NCBI GenBank assembly: GCA_013368375.1
Contig: JAACJP010000004.1
Coordinates: forward strand, 124,001-188,000
Source: Tricholomella constricta
Taxonomy: Eukaryota; Basidiomycota; Agaricomycetes; Agaricales; Lyophyllaceae
Direction of reading: 5' to 3'
Length of the DNA: 64,000 nucleotides
A program made the position numbers and the translations under genes. Under the pieces are notes generated by a model that was not told the DNA's origin, made no database searches, and was given only the letters and a program-made list of their open reading frames with translations. Below, piece after piece: positions 11,382-23,100 of the stretch; positions within the stretch are counted from its first letter, which is position 1, and each line of letters begins with the position of its first letter.

Positions 11382-12674
11382 CTACGTCTCCGCGAGCAAC
11401 GCCGTGCGCCCTTCCTCAAACCTTCGCTCTTGGCTCTCCGCCCTCTCTATGCTCTTCGCCAGCTTCTCCTCGCGCACCTGCAAGCGCTGCTCCATCCCCA
11501 GAATCAACATGCGCACCTGCTCAACCCGCGCACTCGCGTCCTTCTCGTCCCCCGTGCTCGTGTATGAATTCATGTTCATGCTGATGCTCGCGCTCGCCCC
11601 ATGCCGGCGTATACCAGAGCCCAACGCGGGGCTAGACAACACCGGCGTGTTATGTACGGGCGCGGGGGTGATGTCGAGCGAGGACTATCCAACGAAAAAA
11701 AAGGGCCGCCATCACATCAGCAATCCCAGAACAACCCAAAACAAGCCGAAGGACAACGCCACACCTGCCAATTCTCCCCTGCGAGCTTCGTGAGCTCCCG
11801 CTCAAGCATCTTCTCCCGCGTCTTTGCCCTGCTCCATCGTCAGAAAAAAAAAAATTGAGTCGCGACCGGATTACGAAAGTGGAAGATCAACGAACGACGC
11901 ACCGTTCGAGTTCGGCCATGCACCGCTCGTTCTCGCGTTGCGTGCCCTGGAGGAGCAAATCGAGGTTCTTGTACTCCTTCTCCAGCTCTTGTACGGCCTC
12001 CAGCGGCGGGCGCTGCGCGAGTTGTGCCTGGAGCAGCTGGATCTGGGTTTGGAGCTGGACAACGTAGCGGGGCGGGGGGGAAGAGATCGGATCCGATATC
12101 GCAGGTCGAATTGGGGGGTAGGGTAGGAGAGCGAAGTACAAGAAAGCCATTCGGTCAGAGAAAAACGTCAGGCGTCGGGAAAGGAAATAGAGAGGGGCAC
12201 ACCTTGTCGTTCTCGCGGTCTTTGTCGAGCAGCTGGCGGCGGAGGACGTCTTCGTTTGTCTCGTCGCCCTCGCGGAGCATGCCGAGGTCGTCGGCGCCGA
12301 GGGCGAGGGAGGGCCGGGCGTAGTGCCGCACGCTTTGGGCTCGCCGCATCGTCGTCGGGGTGCAGGCTTTGGCGTCACGCTGTAAACGCGTTGGCGACGT
12401 GAAGACGAACTGCGGGCACGTGATGAGATAAGATAAGATAGCGTTCGCCTCGTCCAACGCATACAGTACTCTGGACGCGTCGCAACCCCGGACTGTCTTG
12501 TGTCCTCTCATCATTGATGCCCGCATCATGACCAATAATTTTTTCAGGTTCAGCCTTTGCCGTAGAAGAGGGATTGGCGTTTGATGAGACCGTGACATCC
12601 CCAGGGATTCCCTCACGTATCCCCTCTTCTAGGTCAGCCCGTAATTTCCTATACATCCTCCGGGACTCACTCAC
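11382..12674 (-). CDS. Coiled-coil protein of unknown function
   Basis: Starts MSESRRMYRKLRADLEEG at 12674. Exons join in frame: intron 1 from GTATGCG to CAG near 12415, exon ending LLDKDRENDK, an intron of about 150 bases, then LQTQIQLLQAQLAQRPPLEA and ELEKEYKNLDLLLQ, an intron at about 11835-11902, KTREKMLERELTKLAGENWQ, and a last exon with SSLDITPAP, a Ser/Asn-rich stretch and a C-terminal helix ending RTALLAET (stop 11382-11384). About half the protein is heptad-like and rich in E, K, L and Q, so it probably forms a coiled-coil dimer. No domain of known function is recognised. A scaffold or cytoskeletal role is only a guess. Confidence 0.65.
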
Positions 12675-12761
12675 GCACCTTCCCTGGATAGTGCATCCCA
12701 GGGCCCTTTAATTTTGGTCGCTCTTCAATAATAAAATATTCATCGCACCACGCTCAATCTC

Positions 12762-13570
12762 ATGTCTGAAAACTATGCCGCGAATTTCTCCTTCAACCGA
12801 CCACTGGCAGGGACTTATGATCAGCCCCAAGGGCGATCCCAATCAGAGGCCCAGGGAAATAATGAATCCCACCGAGTCAAGTTCTCACGAGACTCTCCAA
12901 TCGCGAACTTCTTACTTGGGAGGGCGAATCAACTTTTGAACCCTCTGTCACGGACAAGTTGGACACCTTCATCACAAAGTTCAGAGAGGGTAAAGAAACT
13001 AAGGCACTGAACATCATATTCGAGGCCTTCGGGACAATCAGTGCAACCTCGTGTAATTCCGACCCCGGATGCTAGAAGATTTGCTTTCAACGAGTTTGTT
13101 TGTCTCAACCATCGACTCAGTTGAGATCCTCGCAGACACTTTCTGCCAGACGACGGGGAGAACGCGGCTCTTGAAGTTGGTCTCGATATCATCCGAGGGG
13201 ATAAGTACGATGGAATCCACCTCAGCCCACATTGCCAACGAAGCCCACCAAGACAAGACAATGCACTCACCCAACTGGCCGCAACTTAGATCGGGTCCCA
13301 AACTGGGGAGGATCTGAGATCTCGTCGAATGCAGATGCCGGTTCTCGAGAAGAGGATGACATGGATTTCAGGAGTGGGGCCAAGGAAAGAAAGCTCAAGC
13401 CCTCAGAAGCGTTTGGGACGTTTCCGCCAATACACCGAGCGAGGGTAGGTCTTGAAGCCGGCATAAGGGGATGGTGGCACTGCAGTGTGCAAGCCTTCAT
13501 ATACACATATACCATATCGTTCGGAGTATGTTTTGTGGGCGACGATCAAGATGCAATACGTGGCCCTTGA
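12762..13570 (+). pseudogene. Decayed gene of unknown family, convergent with F-box copy C
   Basis: Begins MSENYAANFSFNRPLAGTY. Protein-like stretches switch frame several times without clear splice sites: FLLGRANQLL, then DKLDTFITKFREGKETKALN and IIFEAFGTISATS in another frame, then a third frame with LKPSEAFGTFPPIHRARVGL. The end overlaps the flank shared with copy A (1101-1475), so this seems to be the fuller copy of the gene convergent with the F-box gene. I do not recognise the family. Introns could explain some shifts; decay is the simpler reading next to the broken F-box gene. Confidence 0.35.
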
Positions 13571-14330
13571 GTGGCGCGTTCGGAAAGCACATGCAAGGAC
13601 TTCTGGGTCTGATTTCGAAAGTCGGCTTGTGACAGTCCTACGACAATGTCAAGAGTTTCCATACGCTACAGTGCACTTTCTTTCAAACAATCCACCAAAA
13701 AATGTTCAAAGCTCATCACTGGCCCAATTCAGCCTATCAATGTACCATGACGAGCTACACTGTTATCGATTGTGGTCGACGATCTCTGGATGAGCTGGAC
13801 CTTGACAAAGTCTCGGCCTATCTCAAGCGTCAAAATCTTGTGTCTGTTGAAGAGGAAACGCAAAAGCATAAAAGCTATGTACTTGAGAGCCATATGATAT
13901 GAACCAAGCAAGATACGCACCTGCGACGGAGGTGCCGTCCGAGTTGACGTGTCGAATAGAGGCGTTTTCCCATCTCAGGACACCTCGCACATCTGAATTC
14001 CGCAAGAGGGCTTTCAACCAATATGTTTGGTTTCTTTAAATAGCGTCTGACATCTGGACCGCGGTAATTGATGATGTCGTCCCCATCGCGGGGCGCAGAA
14101 ATGGAGTGACTGAACGATACAGCAAGATTTTTAGCAATCCGAGAACGACGACGACGATGTAGTAGATGCAGTTGAAACATACACCTTTCTGACATGCTTC
14201 TTCGCATCTGAGCGTGAAACAAAGTCGTAAAAATGCGCGGCGCAGTGGTTACAGGTCCAGGAATCGTCCACGGGCTTCCTTTCACGCAGTCGAACGAGGG
14301 CAGTGGTATCTGGTGACAAGAGGTGCCAGG

Positions 14331-14359
14331 ATCATCAGCAAATGTCCAAGTACTTTTGC
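14331..14359 (+). repeat. Left TIR of the 2.2 kb element (with 2 bases of TSD)
   Basis: Aligned with the reverse complement of 16524-16552, 22 of 29 bases agree: the blocks ATCATCAG, AAA, TCC and CTTTTGC are identical. Confidence 0.8.
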
Positions 14360-14548
14360 TTCCGGCTTTCGGGTATCTAACTTTTGCCGGTTACTTTTAC
14401 TTGGGCTTTTGCGACTTTTTCATCTTTTACTTGCGCTTTTTCACCTTGAATGTATATTGCTTTAAATATAATGTCTTACGGCCTTTTGAAAGTTGTAAAG
14501 GGCTTCACGAAGCGGCATTTTAAAACCCCAACATCAGGATGGCAGGTG

Positions 14549-14640
14549 AAAAATAATTCATGTGAAGGGGATTGAACCCACGATGTCACTTTGAAGTGGA
14601 TGGTGAAAGTTTTCCAACACAACCACTACACCAAAGCCTT
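14549..14640 (-). other. tRNA-like sequence with Pol III A and B boxes and T5
   Basis: On the minus strand an A box TGGTGTAGTGG (14633-14623) is followed 44 bases later by a B box GGTTCAATCCC (14578-14568) and then by a TTTTT terminator (14553-14549). The spacing fits a long-variable-arm (Ser/Leu-type) tRNA, but the acceptor arms do not pair and the T stem has mismatches. It is a tRNA pseudogene or SINE head rather than a working tRNA. It lies inside the 2.2 kb element. Confidence 0.5.
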
Positions 14641-14789
14641 GTATATTGGCACCTCACCTGTACAACTTCATCACGTCTGGCACCGGCCTTGTATGCTGAA
14701 AATTTTTTCAAGTGCTTTCAAACTCCACCCGACTCCGCATCCACCCGCACCGCGCACCTCTACTGTTGCCACCCACCTGTACCCCAAAT

Positions 14790-15640
14790 TTCGATTTCAT
14801 TTCCTCCGCCCTTCGCTGTCACAGGTCAAGGTAACCGGTGCAACGGTGTGTTCATTACCTTCCTTCAATCAAGTTTGCCTTGACATGCCCTCTGTTCTAG
14901 TTGTGTACTCATCCGCGCACGGCTGCACATCCCCACATCGAAAATACAACATAATTTCTTCCGCCGATTGCCGTCGTGGCCCAGGGGTTGCCCAGAGGTA
15001 TGTTCATCTCCTTTTTGCAGGCAAGCATCCACTGAAGGCTTTCAAGCCTTTTGATATCTGCCTCGTACACATCATTTGGCGCGCACCCACAGAGGCCGGG
15101 GCCGCTGTCTTCCGTGAAATGCCATCGACGTTCTGGATATGCGATGAGGTTTCGAAGTACCGCGCCCTTTCTTCCGCTGATCGCCGTCGCAGCCCAGGGT
15201 ATCTGTTGACGGGTGGAGTGTTGCTTAGAGGTATGTATGCTCCTCTCCCCTTCACACACAAGCGTCCACTGAAACTCCACCCCTTTCCAGTCGTGTGATA
15301 TCCTTCGGGCGCGCCCTACACAATATTCGGTGCGCTGCGCGCCCTTTTCGATTCTCTTTCTTCCGCCGATGGCTATCGCAGGGAAAGGTATTCGGTACAA
15401 AGGTGTGTTCATTTCCTTCCTGCAATCAGCTTGTGTCTGACAGCCCTAGCTATCGACACCTTCCACGCACGACTGCACTTCCCCACATCGAAAACTCAAT
15501 GTTCTTTCTTCCGCCGACCGCTGTTGCGGCCCAGGGAGGAGGCGTGAGAGGTATGTTCGTCTGCTTTTCGCACACGACTGTTCATTGAACTCCCCTCTCC
15601 AGTCGCCGTATCCTTCATTCTTCCGCCAACAGGGTAGTGG
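14790..15640 (+). repeat. Degenerate tandem repeats, unit about 150-200 bases
   Basis: At least five times a block resembling TTCTTCCGCCGATCGCCGTC is followed by a CAGGG-type segment, then GGTATGTTC-like and CTTTT pyrimidine stretches (near 14805, 14965, 15170, 15355, 15515). Each unit carries donor-like GGTATGTT and acceptor-like TTTCCAG signals, as if an exon-intron module had been multiplied. Function unknown. Confidence 0.55.
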
Positions 15641-15841
15641 TACAGTACGTCTACTCCCCATGTCCGAGTTTTCGCTGACGCTCTTCCCGCCTATTTCTAG
15701 CTGACGTCCTTCTTACGCGACCACTGCATGTCTCAGAATGCGATATCCAATCGCAAATCTGCGCTACCGAATTCGATCTAATGGACCTGTGCACGAGAGC
15801 CCCGTGGGTATTTTTATTCATCTTTCACGCTCGAATATCAA

Positions 15842-16194
15842 TTGACTTGTATTTTCTTGAAACCACCGGGCACAAATTTAAGACTCCTCGCCGATCAGCT
15901 TTGGGAACACATGTACCAGGATTTGCTGCGCCGCCGCCAGCAGTCGCAAATTGGCCTCGGACACCCTCCTAACTCACTAAAATCTCAGGGGGTTATCCCC
16001 CGCTCCGCATTCTCTCCACCTTCCCGCAATCCAACACCAAGCTCATCATGCCGGAGGTCAACGCGCTCACCCATGAGCAGTGGGACGACATCATCACCGT
16101 CGCTTTAGCCATGAGGGAACAACAATCATCGAAGAAGAGGGCGCAGGAAGTGATTGAGGTTGACGACGCATTTGATGATGATGCGGAGTTTTGA
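15842..16194 (+). pseudogene. Coding-like gene fragment inside the 2.2 kb element
   Basis: One frame reads NLRLLADQLWEHMYQDLLRR and QQSQIGLGHPP. After a frame change, probably an intron, comes MPEVNALTHEQWDDIITVAL, a Lys-rich stretch and an acidic tail ending DDDAEF (stop 16192-16194). The amphipathic and acidic composition looks like real protein rather than random DNA. It may be a captured host gene fragment or a leftover of the element's own accessory gene. No family recognised. Confidence 0.4.
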
Positions 16195-16523
16195 TAGATC
16201 CCCGTTATGCATTGAAGGCTGTCGAGGTCCTGCCAGTAGCACCCAAAGAGGAGGGGGAATAGGTTTAATTCATTATATTATCATATATGTCAATACTAGT
16301 AGCCCGTCAATTTCACCGATCTTTCGCAACTTTCACTGTACTTTTCAGCGAGGCTTTCGGAAGTATGATGTACTTCTAAAATCCAATTATACTTCTAGTA
16401 CGTCTTTCATGCCTTCCACAAGTATAATTCGGCTTTGTCAAGTAAAGTGACTGGGCTTGCAAAAGCCACGACGTCTTTCCAGCTTTTCGTCTTTTTCGGC
16501 TTTTAAAAGCCACAAAAGACGCG

Positions 16524-16552
16524 GCAAAAGACATCGGAGTTTTCCTGATGAT
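16524..16552 (-). repeat. Right TIR of the 2.2 kb element (with TSD)
   Basis: Reverse complement starts ATCATCAGGAAAA and ends in CTTTTGC, pairing with 14331-14359. Confidence 0.8.
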
Positions 16553-17323
16553 TGCGTGAGATGCAGCGCATCCAGGATCGTATCATTCGCATGTTTAATC
16601 TACGACGGTTGCGGCGGTGAGTACGGGTGAAAAACCAGCGTACATGGCATATACACACGTATTCCCGCCATGTGTAGATTTGGCGTCCTTTACCGCCTTT
16701 GTGAGGCTTTTGGGGACACTCGGCGCAAAGCAGCCTAGCATTGAGACAATCCATATCGGATACAGACGCTGTGGTTGGGTTTAAGCCTAGAAACGAAACC
16801 AAGGCCCCTGCGATCACCGAGCCAGAAGTGGAAAACGCCAGATGATTTGGAGCATTCATCTTAAATTCAGGGCAACTTGCACATCAGCAAATTCGGGAGA
16901 GTTGTGCAAGGGTTTATAGAGCGCGCAATCCGCACAATGCTGGATAAAGTCGCATCTGCTCGGTGAAAATTCACCGGGCCTTAGACCGGACCATTTTATT
17001 GTCAATACTCATCATATTGCGGCTATTGGCAACTCTGACCGGGCAGATTAGATTTGCAAAGTCACAAAGGGACTTATCCGTGACCATGCCATTGGCAATG
17101 TAGACCGGATTTTCTATTATTGTAAGGGGTTTCAGAGCTCGATAATCTTTCTGTAAGGACATAGGGCAGGTCACCACTTTTCAAATGCTTCCCCGGATCC
17201 TCGCGGGATCCTCGATTGAGATTATAGAAATCGTTGTATTATGTAGCATATGAATAGTTACGATATATGGATAAAGGAGGGAAGTATTGTAGTTTATGCC
17301 TCCTCCGGAGCCTCCCACTGCTG

Positions 17324-18972
17324 CTAGGAACCACGGCCATGTTGCGAATCCTGGTCATGCTCGTGCCCACCATCGAAATGTTGATTTTGAGTTCTTGCGC
17401 GCTTGGCTGCTCGCTGCTGCTGCAGTACCTCGAAGGCAGATGGCCGGTTGTGAGGGCGGATAGTAGAGGACTGGGCAGATGGTCGAGAAGTACCCCAAAT
17501 TTGACTGCCACATGTGAGAGCACTGTGGTGGAAATTAAAGTTAAAGAACTCACTAATTGTAAGCGTCGATGATATCCTGACCCTCGCCATCGTTAAAAAG
17601 CCTGCAGATGTTCCAGTAGAATTTCTCGTAATCGAAATTGAAGTCGGCCGCATTCCAACTTTCAGCCGATGATATAGCAAAGCGAGCCTGAGAATGAGTT
17701 AGTTTTATATGTTATTGCGCTGTTCGGAAATGAAGAACTTACCTGGCAAGCAACATAAGCTATAGAGCGCCCGGTCATGGTGGTAATTCCATGAAGAGCG
17801 GCATTTCCACTCTTCCCTCGGTGATGACCTGGGTGCTCAAGTGCCGTGCTCGGCCCTTGGAAGATGTGCTTCGCCACCTGGGAAGGCAATACATTGAAGC
17901 ATAGAAAGTATTAGAACAAAGGCCACATACCCGAAAACAAAGATGCCCAGTGAGGATGCCCGTGACCAAATCATCAGCGTTGTAGATGTGCTCGTCGGGG
18001 AAAAGAAAGCGAGGGAACTGATCGGCATCGATGCACAGGTCATTCGACAAAATGAGGTCGTATGTCCTGTTGAGCATGAGATCTGGTAATAATATAAGTT
18101 GAGAAATGCACTTACGCTTGTGTCGCATCCCACTCGATGGGGCATAGAAGAGCAGCAGTTTGAGGGTGGGACCAGCCTCGAGGAGCTTTGCTTCCAACAC
18201 CTGGAATGGGTGGTGTCACGACGGCCTTCGTATCTAGGAGTAGATAGGATATGATATCTTTCTTGAGTGCGCTGGTGTCATCACCACGGGAGGCATCGCG
18301 TGCAGCGTTGAGCTAGACGGGGGCAGTGAGAAAGCGTGAGAATCAGTGACAAATATATCAACAGTTGATGTAGGCGCACCAGTTTGCAAACATGATTGCG
18401 AGTGCGCCGGTCTTGTGCCAGTGAGCACATATGCTCGCAAAAATTCGGGATCCTCTTCAACACCTTCCAACTCTCTATCAATCGCTTTTTCCTGGCCGAC
18501 TAATTGGGAAGGACACGACAAGGAATCAATGAAGGTACATACATTTCATCGTCCACCAAAACCCTTGCAGAGGCAGCTGAGCCCTCAGCTCCTTCTTCAT
18601 CGTCAGAAAGTTCTTCTAGCTCCGCCCGGATCCCAAAGTCTACAATGACCGAAATCCGAGTGTAGAGGTCACCCATCCGGACGAAATTCCGACCGTATGC
18701 ACTGTATGTGTTGTCGTCGTCACCACTTGCAGGAGGCTCACAGTCGTCTGACTCAGCAATCCTTGCATAGGTATCAGCCTCTTGATGCCTTCTTCGCAAT
18801 AGAACCTGACTTGCCTTTTATTTTTCTTTCTAGCACCATTTGTTGTCGAGCGCAGAATATTTTGCTGGACTGTTCGCAAGGCCCGAGCTTCAGGTGTGTC
18901 TTCAGAAACAATGGGTGGGTGAGAAGAGGTAACAGGAGGTTCATGGGGGGCTGAGAATGGGCGAGGAGGCAT
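17324..18972 (-). CDS. DUF6698 family protein of the Plavaka element
   Basis: Starts MPPRPFSAPHEPPV at 18972; a frame change near 18795 needs one intron I could not place exactly. Later exons give an acidic region (ELEELSDDEEGAEG) and the DUF6698 core: SRGDDTSALKKDIISYLLL, RGWSHPQTAALLCPIEWDAT, QFPRFLFPDEHIYNADDL, FRVAKHIFQGPSTALEH, RSIAYVACQARFAISSAESW, and FDYEKFYWNICRLF. The tail after intron 17518-17567 is Gln/Arg-rich and ends HGRGS (stop 17324-17326). I know this family as common in Agaricomycete genomes, often near transposons; its biochemical role is not known. Here it lies inside a defined element, divergent from the transposase, so it is probably an element-encoded accessory protein. 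Confidence 0.75.
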
Positions 18973-19198
18973 ACTGGTGTAGGAGCAGGAACGAGGGGTG
19001 CGTGTTTCTGTCCGTCGCGCCTCGTGTTTTTATGTTGACGACTCACGTGTGCGCGCGCTTTATCGTCAGATCCATCGATGAGTTTCTATTGGTCAATGAT
19101 ATGTGCCGGACTGCCGGAATACCATTTCTCAACTGCCCCTGTGGTCGGGCACTGCTCAAAGTTACAGTAGATTTCTCCCACTGATTTCTGAAGCTGAC

Positions 19199-19978
19199 AT
19201 GTCGGATTCCGACTCAGAATCATGGGGCAGTTTCCCAGAAACACCAACAAAACCTCGGACATATCCAACTCACAGTGCTCCCCTGGCTCCTGTTTTACAA
19301 GTGAGTCCATGCTATGCATATACAAGCCCTTTAACTAATTTTTGCATGAGGTACCAATCTCTCCGATCAACTGGTCCCAGCTGGAGTTCAACCGAGAGCG
19401 ATTGGATGAGTTGACGCCGCGGCAGTCAATCATGGAATCCTGGCGTGAGCATGTCAAGGTGATTCATTTTATTCTCGTTCATTTGCACAGTTTATCGAGC
19501 ATTACAGGCCACTGACACCCATATTCTGATTGTTCAAGCTTTTATTGGTGGTGACAAGTGTGACAGCTCCGACGCCGCTTCAAAAGCAAGCCCACAAGCC
19601 ATCAAGAGCATCTGGGTCAGTGACCGGTATCTCGATGAACCTCCGTGGGTTCGGTGGGCACCCGACGCCTATGCAACCGATGTTATATCTCTGGAGGAAG
19701 CGATTCGTGAGATGTCTCAACTGGCTCGAAGTCCTTCGAACGCTGCGATTGTGCGTTATTTATATAATTTATCTCAATCGTAATGACCTAACTCAACTTG
19801 CTCTTATAGTCAAATTCGCTTGTTGCCTGGGCATTAACATATACTGTAAGCTACTCTTATACTGTTATCCTCCTGAGCTCATTACCAGATGTTCAGCGTG
19901 ACCCTTTGGGATTTTCGAATCACCAATTCTCACCCAGCACAGCCTGGCGTGCAGCTACCCCGGATTGTTCACCCCTGA
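19199..19978 (+). CDS. Unknown accessory ORF of the Plavaka element
   Basis: Five exons join in frame: MSDSDSESWGSFPETPTKPR at 19199, donor GTGAGT near 19302; VPISPINWSQLEFNRERLDE to EHVK, donor near 19459; ATDTHILIVQAFIGGDKCDS with WVSDRYLDEPPWVRWAPDAY up to SPSNAAI, donor near 19751; SNSLVAWALTYT; and a last exon ending PRIVHP with stop at 19976-19978. The protein is about 195 residues, acidic at the N-terminus and rich in Trp and Asp in the middle. No domain recognised. It lies between the DUF6698 gene and the transposase, in transposase orientation. The last exon may read in another frame if the final splice differs. Confidence 0.5.
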
Positions 19979-20165
19979 TCCCCAGCAGCACTCGCCGCCG
20001 AGCCAACCGAATTAGGTATACTACGAGATGAGACATTACTACGTCAGGGGCCATATTCAAATTCAGTGCGCTTTAAGAACAGCAAATTTGAAATTTTCTC
20101 GTTGCCTTTTACCCGCTGTGATGTGCAGGATTGTAGTCTTGTGGTTTCTTCTGGCCTCTCTTATT

Positions 20166-23100
20166 ATGTCTTTTATCTGCCCCCCTCCTTGCAACAACAC
20201 CTTCACATCAAGTCGAGGTCTCAGTCTCCATCAAGTCCGGTGTAGTCACTTTGCAGCAGATGACGACACCATGATTGATGCACTTGGGCGTCTTGTTGAA
20301 CGGCGAAAACAGCGGAAACGACGACGACTCGAGGCGCAGCAACCATCTGGGTTGGACTTCAATCAAACGGAACCTAGCGCGGCAGCCGATTTTGCTCCAG
20401 ACGGCGGTGAAAAAGATTTTCAGGTGCGCACTGGCAACCACTGAAATGGAAATGAGGTGTAGGTCCTTATTACTTTCCTTTGCCGTCTAGGTGCCTCAAG
20501 ATGTTGACATCAGTATGGAGATCCCTCTGAGCGACTCCGAGCTACCCCAAGAACCGATACCTACCAATGCGGCTGGACGCCCTATCCGTGTGCGCCGCCG
20601 CACCTGGAAAATTCTCGAACTACTTCCGGATCCTCCTGCCCCCATCCCTCTTGCTCCAGCCCAGTTACCTCTGCCTGACGACGACGATAAAACACCTCCG
20701 CCAACTATTCAAGAATATATCTGGAACCCAGTTCGAAGTATTCTCAACACCTTCGGTCTCTTTCGGGAATACGCTGCTATACCGACACATAATCCTGATG
20801 ACAGAGCCTCACTCAACGACCTCTCGTACATTCAATCGGAAACAACGGGTGACCCCAATCCTGGTATATACCATTTAGCTCCAATTTCAACGTCGACTGG
20901 GGACTCATCCTATGCGCCATTTCGCAATTCCTCCATTTTTGGCTTGATGAACTGGATGTGGAGCGGGTCGGCCCTGAAATCTCTTGGTGACATGGGCGAG
21001 TTGGTAAACTTCCTGAAATCCGATGATTTTCGCAAGGAGGACCTTGAAGGATTCAATATCAGGACAGAAACGGCCCATTTCGATGAAATGCTGGAGGCGG
21101 ATGTGGGAGAGGGTTCATCAGCTGCACGCGATGGGTGGAAAGAGGTTGGTGTGAAGATACAGATACCTGACGGACAACACCATACCTTGCCCGAGGACAT
21201 CCCTACTTACGAAGTCCCGGGACTTCATTTCCGGAAGTTAACGGAGATTCTTAAGAGTGTCATCAGTGACAGTAGTGCGTATTGCTTCCATTATATGCCA
21301 TTCAAGCAATACTGGCAGCCTACTCCAGATCGGGAACCAGAGCGAGTTTACGATGAGATATTTTCCTCGGATGCTTTCATAGCAGAGCACATCAAGGTCC
21401 AGCAGCAACCTCCGGAGCCAGGCTGCCAATTGGAGCGTGTCGTTGCAGCACTCATGTTTTGGTCCGACTCCACGCATCTCGCAAGCTTCGGAAATGCATC
21501 CCTTTGGCCATTGTATTTGTATTTTGGGAATCAGTCGAAGTGGCTTCGAGGGAAACCCCGGGCTGGTGCTTGCCATCACGTTGCATATATACCAAAGGTA
21601 ATGTAGTGGCTTGACTTCCGTGGGGTGACCTTACTAATGAATATCAACTTAGCTGCCAGACGAGTTCAACGACTTTTTCGAGGGTCTTGTAGGCAACGCA
21701 CCGTCTGCGGACATTCTGACTCATTGTCGCCGAGATCTCATGCATGCTGTCTGGCAGTTGATCCTTGATGATGACTTTTTGTACGCTTATGAACACGGAA
21801 TTGTCATCGAGTGTCCTGATGGCATCTTTCGACGATTCTACCCTCGAATTCTTACCTACTCAGCGGATTATCCTGAAAAGTATGTTAAAATCATAACTGG
21901 TCATTTGTTGTTATGTTAATCCTTCTCGTAGGGTCGTTCTAGCCACTATACGCAACCTAGGAGCTTGTCCTTGCCCACGATGCCTCCTCCAAAAGGAGAT
22001 GATACCGGAAGTTGGAACTAAACTGGATGCCACACGACGAGAGACCCTATCCCGCACCAGTGACACCACATTCCGAGAAAAGGTTCAGCTTGCCCGTGAC
22101 GCCATCTACCGCCTTGCAGTAACGATCAAGAGTGTCGTGGTCGAACGCCTATTGGCAGCTCAATCACTTGTTCCCACTACTGTATGTCCCTTAGCCGTTC
22201 CGATTTAGTATCACTGATTATATTACTGGCGACAGAATGCTTTTACTAAGCTGTCTAAATTCGGGTTTAATCTTTTTACCATGTTCGTTCCAGATTTCAT
22301 GCACGAATTCGAGCTCGGCGTATGGAAGCAGACTTTCGTTCACCTGATGCGTATTCTGGTTGCTCATGGGGGTGCCGCAATTCAGCACCTCAATCAGCGG
22401 TGAGGTTTCATTCGTGCTGGCTGCATGAGCTGCGCCCACTTATTCGAACACAGTTATCGCATGGTGCCGGTATTCGGGCGCTCAACAATCCGCCGCTTTT
22501 CTGACAATGCCTCTGCCATGAAGAAACTCGCAGCCCGAAACTATGAGGATCTGCTCCAAGTATGTACAATTTTCCTATTCTTCTTGCGAGCAAAGCTGAT
22601 AGCTTGCATCTGAATTCTAGTGCGCAATGCCTGTCTTCGAGGGTCTCCTCGACGAGCCCCACAACAGCCAGGTCCTCGACTTACTGTTCACGCTCGCTGA
22701 ATGGCATTCTTTGGCCAAACTTCGGCTCCACACGGACTCAACGATCCAGCTTCTAGATCAGTGCACCACGGACTTGGGCCGACAACTTCGCAAGTTTACA
22801 CGCAATGTTTGCTCGGCATTCGACACCAGGGAGCTCCCACGAGAAGTTGCTTCACGCGGGCGCCAGAAAGCGAAGAAGAAGAAGACTACCCTGGCGGCCA
22901 CGGCAGATGAGCCAGCAGCGAAGATGCCGCCGAAGAAGAAGTCTTTCAACATGTTCACCTATAAAATTCATGCCCTTGGGGACTACACGCGGACAATCAA
23001 GTGGTTTGGGACGACAGACTCCTATTCAACGCAGCCTGTAAGTGCTTTTCTGAGTGCTTCATTGTTAAACTTAGCTGGCTGCAGGGGGAGCTCGAACATC

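Larger units (their letters stand above)
14333..16549. mobile_element. 2.2 kb non-autonomous TIR element inside F-box copy C
   Basis: Insertion point found by comparing the broken gene with copy B: the gene reads ...tgccaggat on one side and gattgcgtgag on the other, so GAT (14330-14332 and 16550-16552) is a 3-bp target duplication. Ends are imperfect inverted repeats starting CATCAG (right end reading CTGAT outward), with a second shared block CTTTTGC. Subterminal DNA is full of CTTTT / CTTTTGC motifs on the left and AAAAG motifs on the right, as expected for CACTA-like transposase binding sites. It holds a tRNA-like segment, degenerate tandem repeats and a short coding-like 3' exon, but no transposase. 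It shares its terminal motif with the Plavaka element beside it, so trans-mobilisation is likely (inference). Confidence 0.8.
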
